From: Hormiphora californensis
Lineage: Eukaryota; Ctenophora; Tentaculata; Cydippida; Pleurobrachiidae
Direction of reading: 5' to 3'
Assembly (NCBI GenBank): GCA_020137815.1
Contig: CM035355.1
Span: 310,001 to 374,000, forward strand
DNA: 64,000 bases
The notes beneath the pieces are model-generated. The model ran no database searches. It worked only from the letters and a program-made list of their open reading frames with translations, and was not told where the DNA came from. This document shows positions 1 through 12,703 of the stretch, piece after piece. Position 1 is the stretch's first letter. The number at the start of each line of letters is the position of its first letter. A program made the translations under genes and the position numbers.

Positions 1-473
1 CAGATCAATAGTAGTAATGGCAACAGAAATAAATGGGACACGTAGATGGCCCATGTTTCGATACTAATTGTTCATTGGAATGTGCCAACAACTATAGACT
101 CTGTACACTGCAGAATAATTAACTCTAATTTAGAAGCTGATATCAACTGAGAAAATAGCATTTTCTCAATGGAACAATTCCAATGACGACAGACATGGGA
201 GTTGCAACATTACAGACCATTCTATCTCTCTCTCTCTCTCTCTCTCTCCCTCTCTCCCTCTGTAAGCAGATGTTTGGCATCATGAAACACTGGGCGAGGG
301 GTGGACTGAGGACTTATAAAGGGCACTGGGCGAGACTTCCCCACCCACACATGGATGAAGATATGTAAACACGACCAACTCTTTATATATGACACATGGG
401 TGTGATGAGGTGTGATTCTAAACAATGAGGGCTATTAGAAGATTTAGATAAAAGATACAAGTTTGTTGTTCTA

Positions 474-694
474 AAGTCGGATTTTTTGAAACTGTCACCC
501 CCTGAAATAACAAAATTTGCCATATCTCCGGTTCCTGATAAGATAGAGACTTGAAATTTGGAGGTTCGGAAGAACTTAGCAAGATCTTCGTAACCTCCAA
601 ATTTCAAGTCTCTATCTCGTCAGGAACCGGTGTTATGGTCATTTACGAAGTTTGAAAGTACCCAGGGGGGTGACAGTTTCAAAAAATCCGACTT
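474..694. mobile_element. Short inverted-repeat element (MITE-like), TA target site
   Basis: The two ends are inverted copies beginning AAGTCGGATTTTTTGAAACT, and the inner arms (about 515-560 and 590-635) are also complementary. The element therefore folds almost completely on itself. A TA dinucleotide flanks both ends (472-473 and 695-696), as expected for Tc1/mariner-type insertion. No coding capacity. The superfamily is inferred from the TA only. Confidence 0.6.
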
Positions 695-1001
695 TACTTC
701 TTGTCGAACATCTCCCAGTAGTGCCAATCTAACCTCTTATGGTTCAATATATGAATAACATTGGTATAGTGATCACTGATTGGTCTACCCCCCTCTATAT
801 CTCTAGCTGGAACTTAGTACGTTACTGGATGACAGCTGTACACAGCTGTTAGTTGGCTGAAGTCCAATGAGCAGGACCAAATAACAAAGCTGAAGAAAAT
901 GAAGGAAACTAAAACATTTGAGAAAAAAACGACGGGGATCTGTCAAACATCATACGTTGAGTAGTGTAATTTCTACCTCCTCTTCATAGCTATAGAGTAT
1001 A

Positions 1002-1085
1002 GACTCTCCCCATTAGCTATACTACATCACACTGTATCGGTATCCAGTGTGATGACGTGATGTAGTATAGCCAATGGGGAGAGTC
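1002..1085. mobile_element. 84-bp hairpin element with TA flanks
   Basis: A near-perfect stem has arms GACTCTCCCCATTAGCTATA and its complement (the right arm reads CCAATGGGG), around a short AT-rich loop. TA lies on both sides. It is either a very small MITE or a hairpin RNA source; the TA flanks favour a MITE. Confidence 0.5.
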
Positions 1086-1910
1086 TATGTTTTGACACTT
1101 CGTTATATCCCCGATATCAGTACGTTTTCTCTATTGATGAAACTATGAACTATAGATAGCGAGGTATTATTAGACATTATATTATATATCTCTGTCAGGG
1201 ACCTTGGACAGATTTAACGAATCGCAACATAAAGCTAAGGCAAGGAATTATTAAAGGGGCGGTGGCATGGTTTCAAAAACAGATGCCCACAAAATCTAAC
1301 CTCGACACCATTACATTGCGTTTAGAATGTGGTTATGTCAAATGCACCAATCAGTCATAACTAAACATCTGTCTCTCTGACCCCCCTCTCTCTGTCTCTC
1401 TCTCTCTCTACTCTCTGGCGACCCAGCTGATGACAAATACCGCAGTTTATTTAGACCTTGTGCATTTTTTCTCCATTCCTTCTTTCATCCCAGCAAGCAA
1501 CGTGTTCTCTCCCTCTCCCCTCTCTCCCCCACCCTCTCTCCAACTCACTCTCCCCAACTCGCTCTAAATTACCTGACAAGGGTGCTGCTAAACCAGGATG
1601 CCTTCGTGTCCTTCAGCTTGATCGATGTTCGTGACATTGACGTTGATGAGTAAACTGTAAACCAATAAAATCAATCACCACTGCTGCTTTAGAATATCCG
1701 ATTGATTGCGGAGGCAGAAAGAGGAGCTCGTCGGTTGTTTGCGGAGGTAATAAGAGGAGCTCGTTTTTGTGATGCAGTGAAGCTCAAACAGTTGACACTA
1801 GAAAGGAGGCAAGTGCTCTTATTCCAAGGCAAAGTCCATTAATGTACACAGCTGCACCGGGCCAGAGAGTATAGTAAAGTTACACTTAGGAAGATGGTGC
1901 AGAAAAAGAA

Positions 1911-1916
<6 letters not shown>

Positions 1917-1994
<78 letters not shown>
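1917..1994. repeat. (AG)n microsatellite
   Basis: An almost pure AG dinucleotide run of about 75 bp. Open frames across it are artefacts of the repeat. Confidence 0.95.
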
Positions 1995-1995
<1 letters not shown>

Positions 1996-2810
1996 AAGGG
2001 AGAGAGACTAAGGGAGGGAGAAACAGAGTGTTGGAGAGAATGAAAGAAAGGAATTTTGTTCAAGACTGGATGAAGAGAAATGAAAGTTTAGGCAACGCTT
2101 TTCAAAGTTGTCAACCATACGAACCATATCAACTTACCAAATTTGGACAGCAGTAAAAGTTAGCTCGACAACAAGAAACTAATATATAAATAGTAGTAAG
2201 CAAAAATATTTAAGTCCTTTGATAGAGAGAGTAGGAAAGAAGAAGGAGAGATAGGGATTAAAATAGAAAAGGAGGGACAGGGGCTAAATAGAGAGATAGG
2301 GAAAGAAGACCACCCATAGAGTCGTATCGAGTATGATCCGGGATCTACATGAAGACGAGTTCTAATGAAGAGATTGAAACTAAAAAAGTGTCACCATGTT
2401 CTTATAAAACCACCACGTCACGTTGAGACTGAGAGAAACGAAGTTCAAGGATCCAATTCCATGGGATATCGATAGGAGACTATCACGATCACATTCCTTG
2501 AATCTACTCCTCTATAATTGGATTTCAAGAGAGGGAGGGAGGCTAGCATAAATCAAATATGTTACATGGGGAAGTTGTTACCTAGTAGTAGTTGTAGTAG
2601 TAAAACTATTCCTACCTCTAGTTATCTGGTTATACAATCACAAATCACACATTTCAGTTTTCTGTTTTAGAAAATACATTTGCAATTTGTACGTGTACAA
2701 TGTACATATTGTGTGAAAATCAACCTGACTTCAAAAGTCAGTGACTTTTTCTCCCACTCTACTCCAACCCCCGTTTTATAAAACTAACAGCAATAATGAG
2801 TAGGTACATA

Positions 2811-3418
2811 CTAGATCCAAAAACCAAACAAGTTTGGTGGATAGCCGGGGCCGCAGAAATTTAAAAACGTGCGAAAGTTTTGATACATGAACTTTCGGGG
2901 CCTGGGGTGCTGTTAAATTCGCGTTTCCACGATTATAACCAATAACATTTTCAAACTATACGCCAGGAAAACTAGTGCAATGATCAAATCATTAATTTAT
3001 TCCACATTATCATAAATACAGATCCACACATGTCACATATATTTACTGTGCACAGTGTGTCGTTTCAGAGTCTGTTTAACAGAATAATATTAATATGATA
3101 ATAATAGTGTGTTTTGAAAGAACCGCTGACTATCATGGAAACGCGAATTTAACAGCACCCCAGGCCCCGAAAGTTCATGTATCAAAACTGTGCACAGTGT
3201 GTCTGTGCACTGTGCACAGTGTGTCGTTTCAGAGTCTGTTTAACAGAATAATATTAATATGATAATAATAGTGTGTTTTGAAAGAACCGCTGACTATCAT
3301 GGAAACGCGAATTTAACAGCACCCCAGGCCCCGAAAGTTCATGTATCAAAACTTTCGCATGTTTTTAAATTTCTGCGGCCCCGGCTATCCACCAAACTTG
3401 TTTGGTTTTTGGATCTAG
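2811..3418. mobile_element. Inverted-repeat element with internal tandem duplication
   Basis: Ends CTAGATCCAAAAACC and its complement, with arms of about 120 bp (2811-2930 and 3300-3418), flanked by TA on both sides. Inside, a block of about 164 bp (starting near 3061 and again near 3225) is duplicated in tandem. The duplication includes one copy of the terminal arm, so the right arm occurs one and a half times. Non-coding. Confidence 0.65.
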
Positions 3419-3730
3419 TATCAGGCATTTTGTTATACTATGACATGCATTTTGTAATAATAAGTACTAACTTAATTTAATAAACGCGGATTGAGGATTC
3501 ACAGACTTTTTAAATCGTAGGTACTAGGTAGCCTCATAATCATCGCAGATATCCATCCATATCTCGGAGTCGGATATCAATCGCAAATAACTAATATGAT
3601 AGTAATCGCAGACAACCAATCGCGGATAACTTATCAGTTATCACGAATCCGTTATAAGTTATCGCGATTAGTTATCGCGATTAGCTATTACGATTAGCTA
3701 TTGCGATTAACTATCCGCGATTGGTTACTA

Positions 3731-3899
3731 CAGTCGGACCCCGATTTAGTGGCAACCTCGGGGGAAAAAATCCTGCCACTAAATCGGGGTGCCACTAAAT
3801 CGGGGTCAAATAATGTTAATTTCCTATATCGGGGGAAAAAATCCTGCCACTAAATCGGGGTGCCACTAAATCGGGGGCCACTAAATCGGGGTCCGACTG
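3731..3899. mobile_element. Pogo/Tigger-like MITE
   Basis: A 169-bp element with terminal inverted repeats starting CAGTCGGACCCCGATTTAGT and ending in the complement, with TA at 3729-3730 and 3900-3901. CAGT at the terminus, a CCCCG core and a TA target match the pattern of pogo/Tigger elements (known family feature). The inner part repeats a module reading GCCACTAAATCGGGG several times. Confidence 0.75.
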
Positions 3900-4425
3900 T
3901 ATTATATTTAATATTACTTGTTTCGCGACAAGTTATCGTGGTTAGTTATCCGCAATTGGTTCTCCGCGATTGGTTCCCCGTGATTATTCTATGATTTTGA
4001 TTATTAGTCACGGTATAATGATCACGGATAAGCATTAATAATCAGATATATCTGATAAAATCAGGTTCTAGATGCTAATTCGCTCTTTTCTCGGTGGTTT
4101 TTAAAATCGTCTTATATTTAAGACAGTCATACCTCTAGATATGACCACCAATTATAACTGAAAATGCGGCAGTAAACCTAATTTTATAAAATTAATCTGA
4201 TTCAATGTTAATTCAGACTCTGAATCGCTTCTTTCTAGGTGTTTTATAAATCGTCTTAAATTTAAGACAGTCATAAATCTAGATATGACTACCAATTATA
4301 CCTGAAAATAAAGCAGTTGACCTACGTTGGCAAAATATATATGATAAAATCATGATTTATAGTTTAATTTGCTCTTTTCTGGTTTTTTTGAAAATCGTCT
4401 TAAATCTTAATACAGTCAGATGCCC

Positions 4426-4890
4426 GTAACTGAAGAACCGTAACTCGGATTTGCTTGAAATTTTGAACGTATGTTCAAGATGTCAAGGCAACACCACGTA
4501 CCAAGCGGCGTATTCGTAAAACGGCGGGAATGCCGTCTTAAGTGCCAAACAAAACTTAAGACAGTCATAACTTTTGTTATGACGGTCCGTTTTCTCTGTC
4601 CAAGCTTTAATACAAGGTACACCACTACACCTAACGACTCCCAAAGTTTCATGGCGATAGCATTAAAACTGTGGCCTCCATCGTGTACGCAAAAAAGTCG
4701 TTACTTTACGGTGGTTCGTCACGCTAAAAACGGACATTTTGTCTAAAATACGACCATCTGTAGCGCAAAAACCGTAACTCCGATTTGCATGAAATTTTGA
4801 ACGTGTGCTCTAGGTGTCAAGGCAACACGAACTACCAAACGGCAAGTTCGTAGGACAACGGGAAGGTTGTCTAAAACAAAGTTGAAATTG
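4426..4890. repeat. Two diverged direct repeat units
   Basis: Two blocks share the order CCGTAACTC, GATTTGC, TGAAATTTTGAACGT, TGTCAAGGCAACAC and a following AAACGGC. The first starts near 4437 and the second near 4780, about 340 bp apart. Open frames here do not resemble known proteins. Confidence 0.55.
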
Positions 4891-5086
4891 CCGATTTCAG
4901 ACAATAAGTATAGTAGCGCTGTCAAAATTTTCAAAAATTTTCAAAAAATTCAAAAAATTTTTTTTTCGCAATTTCGATTTTCCATTCACTGGAAGCAAGA
5001 ATGCTTGGAAAATGGACATTTTTAGGGGAAGGATGGTTGGGGGAAGGGAGGATTGGGCCCCGGGCGCTTGCCAGCGCTATGATTAA

Positions 5087-5121
5087 AGTTTAACTAAGTC
5101 CTAATAGGACTTAGTTAAACT
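5087..5121. other. Perfect 16-bp inverted repeat
   Basis: AGTTTAACTAAGTCCT is followed by three bases and then its exact complement. It could form a small cruciform or hairpin. No run of T or coding neighbour gives it a clear role. Confidence 0.6.
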
Positions 5122-7534
5122 ATAATATGTTATCCTATGTTATCACTTGTAAAACTACAAGGCTGGTGGTGACTTATAGAGGGTGTGTTGAATGTGAAAA
5201 TGATAGAGTTGATCGTGTTTACATTGCAAAAAGAAGAGTAATCCTCCTAAACAGTGACCAGATAAATGAAACTTTCATTTCTCTCTCTACCACAGCGCCA
5301 GTACTCCTCGTGATCAGTAACATGACACGTGCCCAAAACAAACTCAACCAACGGTTTCCCATGGCTAATTTGGGATCTCCTTTGAATGGGAGAACAATAA
5401 TCAACAAAAGAAAAGGTTATCAAAAAACTATGGGAGTAAAAAACGTGTCCTCGTTGAGTGGTTGAGAAGATGGGTATCACATTTTTAATAAGGTGGTAAC
5501 AAACTATAAACTAAGTATAAGTCACCCAAGGTGGCTGAATTCTCAACGACCAGACGGCTGGTAAACCTGCTTCAACGGACAGCACAATTTTAATATCCAC
5601 ATTTAACTTCCTCACAACTGCTCTCTAGCGTGGGTTGGGAGCGAATATGATATAGCAAATCAAATCACTGTGAAATAATATTTGTGATGATGCTGGGAAG
5701 AGAGTAGAGAATGATCGAGACTGGGGGTGCACAAAACAAGTTCAGAAACTTATATCAAAATTAATTGCATGACTGCAGGTATATAATGGTTGGAGACATG
5801 TCAATTGTAATGGTTGTAGAATGACAGGGTATAGCTTCTTGAATTGTCCTAGGTTACTCGCAATATGACAATATACCAAACCTTGTGTACATTACAGTGA
5901 TGTAGCAATCAAGAAAATGAACAAGAGAGATTGCTCAACATTGAACCGGTTTCAGACTACAGTGTGTAAAAAGACAAAATGAAAATCTCCGGCTGCAGCT
6001 TTCTATATAGTGAAGGGAAACTCGTCGATGAAAGGTCTTATTATCGCGTCCAACGTAGGAAGCAGAAGGTCCTATTAAAGAATAGTGAGTCTGGCGGTGT
6101 TTGGAACTTGTAAAGCACATCATGGTTTCCTCCTCTTTCCTACCTCTAGTCCACATGATGACGTGAAGGAACTAAATAAGAACAAATTAACTCTTCCCAG
6201 TTACAAACACATTAGCGCTCTGCTTAACAGTCCTGTCGTGACTTATTGAAGACCCCTCTCTAAACAAGTCGTTTTTTGAACTGTTTGCATGAATTTGTAG
6301 TAAATAGTTGTATACAGATACCCACAATAAATTAACATACTTACACGAGAGGTGGGTGGGTGTTTTACTTACACGAGCTCAAGAGGTGGGTGGGTGTTGC
6401 GTCGTTGGCCCGTCCTCCGTACCATAACAACTTTTGGTAGCTTTGGTATGTACATACTTGACATGGTCTCTACAGAGACAATCAACAAATAAAATCATTT
6501 AAAGGAATAATCAATTATAATAGTTTCAAAACAATAACAAAGCAAAAGCCAAAGATAGTTAAAATGTGAACCTAATTCTAAGACTGCCAAATGCAGTCAA
6601 TTGTCAAACTCAAAGGCCCAGATGCTATCATTATCCAGTATAACAAATGGCGGGGCCCATCCTAGGATTTCCCAGTTCAATGTACAAATGGTTTGTTGAG
6701 TAACAAATGGGCAGGGATTATTTCATTTGTACACCCTTCATGGGCTACTGAACCTGTCATAACGATGGCAAATAGTAACTACAGCTGTTACAATACACAT
6801 AATAGAGAGATACAGCTAGTCGACAAAATTGTAAGTGTTGACACGTGCCTACGATTATCATATAACGCATGGGTAATTCTTTAATCAGAATGGGTAATTC
6901 TTTAATCAGAATAGACCCAGAACTATGATTTATTCACCAGAAATAATGACCAAACACTTGTATTGAGTACGTGGAAAAGGGTGAAGAGAAAATTAACTGG
7001 AAACTCGAAAGTGCAATTTATTATAAGAGCAAACAGAGAATTGGGAGAAGAGAGAAAGGGGGACACCCTGTCACCCTACCCAAAACCCCAAACGCTTGGT
7101 CTGGATTATAGTGACTACCGTAACAATTTAAAACACCAATACTTGCAGGTCGCAAGATAACAAAAGCGGTATTCGTAGGGAGAAGTGATTTGGTGGTTTA
7201 CCAAACCACCTAACTACTATTCTAACAGGCAGCTGTTTCAGTGGAAAATATAACGAGTACAATCCAGCAGTAACAAATCAGATAACTACTGACAGCTGCA
7301 ATGTATTGTTAGAAATGTCTTTGTATGGATCGCTCTCCTCCTGTTATAATGATCCCCAGTCCCTGGTGACAGACGTCCATCTGGCGGATAGTACCAAGAA
7401 TAAGTGTATGTACAGAAATAAAATGACATTTGATAGATCTGGAGACGAGGTATAGGCCCAGTTGTTATACTATGTAATGTTTTACGAGCGAGAAATGGTT
7501 AGGGAAGTTAACAAAGAGGCCCAAATACTCACAC

Positions 7535-7606
7535 CGGCCATATATATTTTCAATACAATCCAAGTAGTAGGCTGGATCAGAAGGATGGAGTGCCAGGTAC
7601 ATGCAG
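7535..7606 (-). other. Possible isolated internal exon
   Basis: On the minus strand a pyrimidine-rich acceptor ending in CCAG precedes 72 bases that translate to CMYLALHPSDPAYYLDCI followed by ENIYGR, then a good donor CCG|GTGTGAGT. The peptide has normal amino-acid composition, unlike nearby frames. I could not link it with confidence to flanking exons and do not recognise it. A chance open stretch is quite possible. Confidence 0.2.
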
Positions 7607-8747
7607 CTGGGAGCTAAAACCACGTGAGATGTGGAACAAAGAGTCTGCAATTAATATATGAACTTCAGACAGCTGCTGGAAAAGAGGCATGTTCATGAAT
7701 ATAACGCCTGACAATGGGGTTTACACAGGAAGAGAGCCGCATTTCTTTTGATAAAATACCAAGCACTTGTGATCTTTTGTCTTGCTAGCCAGGTCTGAAT
7801 TTGCTGTTTTTTAGTTAACCAATAAGCTCAATATAACATATATTCTTGACCAAAGGACCCTATTCAACTGCACAAGACCACAACACCATGTGTATGTGAA
7901 AGCCTTTCTCTGGAGCTGAATTATAGCTTGCTTTTGACTTTTGAGGGGCCCGGTGTGGGTGCTCTTCTCACAAAAACATCAAGCAGGAGACTAGCAATTA
8001 TCCTGGTGCGAGATTCAACAAAGGACGTGTGATTCATAATTCAAGAGCGGATGCTTTGAGCTAGAATCAAGATCATCTATTATCTATTACAGAGGCAAGA
8101 TGAGTTCTGGAGTCTACGAGTTCATGGAAACGAATCGGCTAAGGGTTTGAGTAAAGATTTTGGATCAAATGCATAGAGCGAGAAGGGCGGAATAGAGAGG
8201 GAACAGATCAGGGAACAGAGAGGGAACAAGGAGAGCGACGGGTGAGGGATAGTGGAGAGGGTAGCAGTGGAGAGGGTAGAAGTTCTGTGTAAATAGAGTG
8301 ATAAGGAGGGTACATCACTACATCTCCAACGAATGTTACCATAGAGGGAGGGTGTCAGTGTGATTGTAACATCCCAGCTGTTAACGTAACCTCTCAAAGC
8401 AGCATTCTAAGCCATTTAGGCTGAAAAAGGTCAAAGAATTTAGTGAGTAAGTGACTCATAGTAACACCAAAAGCAACCCAAATGTTCGGTCCCAACCCTT
8501 TTTCTATTTTTCTATTTGGTTTCTTGGAAAAGATCTAGAATAGGACGAAAATCATGATATTTACCCGCGTAACGCTTCAAAAAGGCCATACTACGTCACA
8601 TATTGCTTCACTCAGTGTGTCATTCATCCCACCCATTACCTATCTTACTTTCTAGTGACGGCTGCTGAACTGGAATTTGGAAAGACCATACGGCTTGCAG
8701 TAGAGTCACGTGCAAATAATCCCGTCCAGCCATGCTTTATGGTAAAG

Positions 8748-9577
8748 GGGGGGGGGCCGGCTGAAGTTTTTGAAGTTTTTGAAGTCAACTTCAAAAACTT
8801 CAAAGAGAAACTTAGGGTGGAAAACTTCAAAAACTTCAAAAACTTCAAAAACTCATATCTCCTAAACCGTTGGAGATAGGCCCTATGTTGCTTCATAACT
8901 CTTATATAAACTTGCATATTCCGAACAAGATGCACCCCTTTAAAAAGCCTATAGTCACTCATAAACCATTAAAACTGGTCTAGCCCAAAAAAAAGTCATG
9001 CGCACACACAAAATTATGAAAATATCCCATTATCCCTCGAATTAGATGAGGTGGAGACTTCATTTTGGCACGTACCCCCACTAACTCGAGGCCGCTGATG
9101 ATTTTGGTGACCATATTTTTTTCACTACTCCCTTCATAAAAAATTTGCATTTTGTGAAACTGGCAAAAAGGGTGTGGCCCCAAAAAAAATTTTGAAAATT
9201 TACTTCATAATTTTTAAACAATTTCTTAGCATTTTCTAGGCAATATTTTGAGTTATAGAATGAAAATAAAATCTGTTTTTACAAAAAATTTAAATTTTTT
9301 ACACCAATTTGTGTCATGGATTTCATGGTTAGGAATCATTGTAAATATCCTAATTTGTGGTAGAAAAAGTGCAGACAAGTACGGATAACTTTGCCACAAT
9401 ATGTGTTAAGCATGAAACTAACCTAGACAAGTGTAATAATAGTCACTGATAGCATAAAAAAGTAGTTTAGAGTTTTTGAAGTTTTTGAAGTTTTTGAAGT
9501 CAACTTCAAAAACTTCAAAAACTCAAAAAGTAGGGTGGAAAACTTCAAACTTCAAAAACTTCAGCCGGCCCCCCCCC
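8748..9577. mobile_element. Non-autonomous hAT-like element, 8-bp target duplication
   Basis: An 830-bp element whose ends are nine G residues followed by CCGGCTGAAG, and the exact complement at the other end. It is flanked by an identical 8-bp duplication TGGTAAAG (8740-8747 and 9578-9585). Both ends continue into repeats of the module TTTTTGAAG and its complement CTTCAAAAA. An 8-bp target duplication is the hallmark of hAT transposons (established). No transposase frame is present. Confidence 0.8.
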
Positions 9578-9789
9578 TGGTAAAGTACCCGTCTCTTGCA
9601 TGTCTACAAAGAAAGGGTTCTGACGTTCAATTAGCGAATATGGTAGACAATAGACATATCCAATATCCATATTTTATGTGGCTGGGAGAAGGAGATAAGT
9701 TATTCATGATTGAATAAATAAACAACTGATCTGCTAGACAATGACCCATTGACCTAGGTACAGCATCAAGCAAACAAGGGCCCCGGGGT

Positions 9790-10420
9790 TTACCAGTCAC
9801 TAAAGGGCAGGAGAGGAGAAAGGAAAGGAGGGGGAGAGAAAAGAGAGAGCAAAGGAGAGGGGAGAGAGGGGGAAAGGGGAGGAGAAAAGGAGAGAAGAAG
9901 AAAGGGGGGGAAAAGGGGGGGGGAAAAAAGGGGGGGGAAAAAATTTAAAAGGGGAAAAAAAAAAAATTTTTAATAGGCTTGTTTTTTTTGTTTTTCCCCC
10001 CTTTTTTGGGTGTTTGTTAATTTTTTTCCCTTTAGATAGAGTAGATAGATGGGGCCTTTCCTACTACAAAACTAGAACACAGTTTTCCCTTTCATTTAAA
10101 AATAAGCCAATAACCATTATTAAAAAATTGGGTTTTGGGTAACTCAGAACTTTCGAGAAAAAAAATTTAGTAAAAATTCCCTTTGATAAAACCCTCCCTT
10201 TTTTTTGGGGGGGCCCCCCCAAAAAAGGTTTTTAAAAAAACCCCCCTTTTTTCCCCCCCCTTTTTTTCCCCCCTTTTCCCCCCCTTCTCATTCTTTCTCT
10301 TCTCTCCTGGGAATTTTTTTTAATTCTCTCTCTTTTCCTCTCTCTCCCCTCTCTCTCTCTCCCCTTTTCCTGAATAAAAGGGGTTTTAAAACAGAACAAG
10401 TATAACCAGTAGGTAACCAC
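9790..10420. repeat. Purine/pyrimidine low-complexity tract with stretched homopolymers
   Basis: A (G/A)-rich tract runs into blocks of G, A, T and C homopolymers (for example 9905-9990 and 10195-10275), then a CT-rich tract. The stuttering blocks look like consensus failure in hard-to-read DNA rather than real sequence. No gene. Confidence 0.6.
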
Positions 10421-11337
10421 GGTTACAGATTGACTACACTCATTGTACTCTCTCTCATTGTGCTCATGTGGTAAAATCGCATTGTAACAAAATTTAACAA
10501 TGCCAAGTGTTCTCTTTCAATCTTACTCTCCTAGCTCAGTCTCATTAAATTCTCACTGAGAATCTCAGGGTGGAAATAGAAAAGCGATTAAATGCAAACC
10601 TGTCGTTAAACCCGTATAGAGAAAATGCTAAACATATTGTCATAAAAACAGAGAGAAAATCGAGGGGATAGATAAAGAGAGAGTGAGAGAAAGGAAAATA
10701 GGGAGATAGACGAAGTAAGAGAAAGTAAAAGATAGATAAATTATTATCATTGTTATGTTCTAAACCTACATAAGTTGTAAAGTGCACGGAAAGAGGGTCG
10801 AGCAAGGCAAATAAAGTGAGGCCGGGCAAGGGAGGTATAAAATGTCCTACAATGGAACTCCGCATGAAGTGTCTAAACAAATTGTCCACTTACAACTCGG
10901 GGCCCAATTCATAGAAATACACACACACTGCCCCGACACATATGACGAACACACAAACTTGGCGACTCTGTAGATCAGATAGAGGTTCTATGTTGCAACA
11001 GAGAGTGAATCTATATTGAGTAAAATTAAAATCCATTATCGGTGTGTTGTTGCACTCTACTGTGAAAAAGCATTAAGCAAGTTGGCATGCACAAGTGACG
11101 TACTTTATGACGTAATAGCTGTAGCAGTAAGTGTATTCTGGATTAGGGAACATGGTTCTCATGACAACGAGTGACTATGTAACAGGCAGGTATATTTCAG
11201 ATTCTAACCCATGGGTTTTGTCGGTGTTAACTTTTCAAGCAGTGTGATTACTAGTTCTAAATGGATATCAGCACTGACCACAATCTACATGCTAAACTCT
11301 AAAGAGAAGTTCAAATTGAAAAAGATCTGGAACGCAG

Positions 11338-11407
11338 AAAACTAGATTGTCCTGTTAAATCCCTCTCACAATCATTGAGAGAGGGATTTAACAGGACAAT
11401 CTAGTTT
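11338..11407. other. Perfect 29-bp hairpin, pre-miRNA-sized
   Basis: The left arm starts AAACTAGATTGTCCTG and the right arm is its exact complement, with about 12 bases of loop. The total is 70 bp. The perfect pairing and size resemble a microRNA precursor or a very young MITE. No TA duplication is evident immediately outside. Confidence 0.45.
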
Positions 11408-11821
11408 ATGAGGAGTGTTAGAACATTTGACACCAACAGTCTGCAAGATCATCTTGGTTTTTATCAAAATTTAAATTTATATTATATTTCACACCTCCCC
11501 CCACCCCCCAAATCCAACCGAAATTAGCAGATGACAGATCTTTACTCAGACCATTCAAATCAAATCCCATTCCCAGTTTGATTCTGCTTGGGATCAGGGC
11601 GTCCCTCACATTGAGATTGCTACCCACCCAATGAAACTCACTCGTCACATGGAGTCACAGCTATAAGGGGCGGTAGTCGGGCGAAATTCTCCTGATTCTT
11701 GTTACCGGGATCACTCTCACTTCGGGATAGTTTTCCGCGTTTTCTCAACTGAAATAGTGGAGAGGAGTTAGATAGAGATTGGGGAATAGAATGTCCGTGT
11801 ATGTATTCTTGTTCTGTATGT

Positions 11822-11825
<4 letters not shown>

Positions 11826-11884
<59 letters not shown>
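11826..11884. repeat. (GT)n microsatellite
   Basis: About 59 bp of uninterrupted GT. A shorter GT tract follows at 12325-12344. Confidence 0.95.
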
Positions 11885-11886
<2 letters not shown>

Positions 11887-12703
11887 TGCAACGTCCATTA
11901 TCACGTCTGACGAGATCTGCACGTGCGGCTGCAGAAGCTGAAGAGGAGGGACCCGCGGTTTTTGTGCGCGCCGCGCGCGAGTTAACACGGTGCACTGTGA
12001 CAACTCATTCTTTTCTCTCTTGAAATGTCCCGCGCCCTACAAAGATGCCAGAGACGATGAATTGGCGCCATGCCGCGAATTTTCTCGGCACATTGATATA
12101 TCACACAGGTACAGATCCCAGACACACACACACACGCTCTTTGGGAGACTCAATATCATTTCCTAGTGAGGAGGAAGAAAAGAAATGTTTCCCATTATTC
12201 ACACAGCATCCTGGATCCCCGCCCTGATATATGTAACAATAGAACAATGCAGCCCGGGAGTGTCATGATCATTGGGGAATATGGTTACTGGCAGGTCATT
12301 ACCCTCTAGATGATCAACTCCCAGTGTGTGTGTGTGTGTGTGTGTATAACAGTGGGTGCTCTTAATTTGTAAGGACTGAGCAGTCCCCTCCCAGTCGCTA
12401 TACTGCCTGACAAAGCGAAGGAGAAAAGACGCGTGTATGAAGATTCGAGGACCGAGGTTCTACAGAAAATACATATCATTATGTTTCTTAATTCACTAGA
12501 AGAGTCTGTATTTTGTGACGTCATGAGACCTCTAATTGTACTTTAAACGGTGGACTCATTTAGTCATTAAATTTTTGAAAGCATTACCAATCATGCTAGT
12601 CTAGCATTGTTAGACACAACCTTCTTTCATGATCTGTTTTGTAGTAATCAGTAATTTTATGTATTGAAAAACCACCAGTTCCTTCCTATAACAGCTCTGA
12701 TTA

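Noticed and set aside
5127-5465. 112-codon plus-strand frame
   Set aside because: No recognisable domain and no intron or poly(A) context. Length is within chance for AT-balanced DNA.
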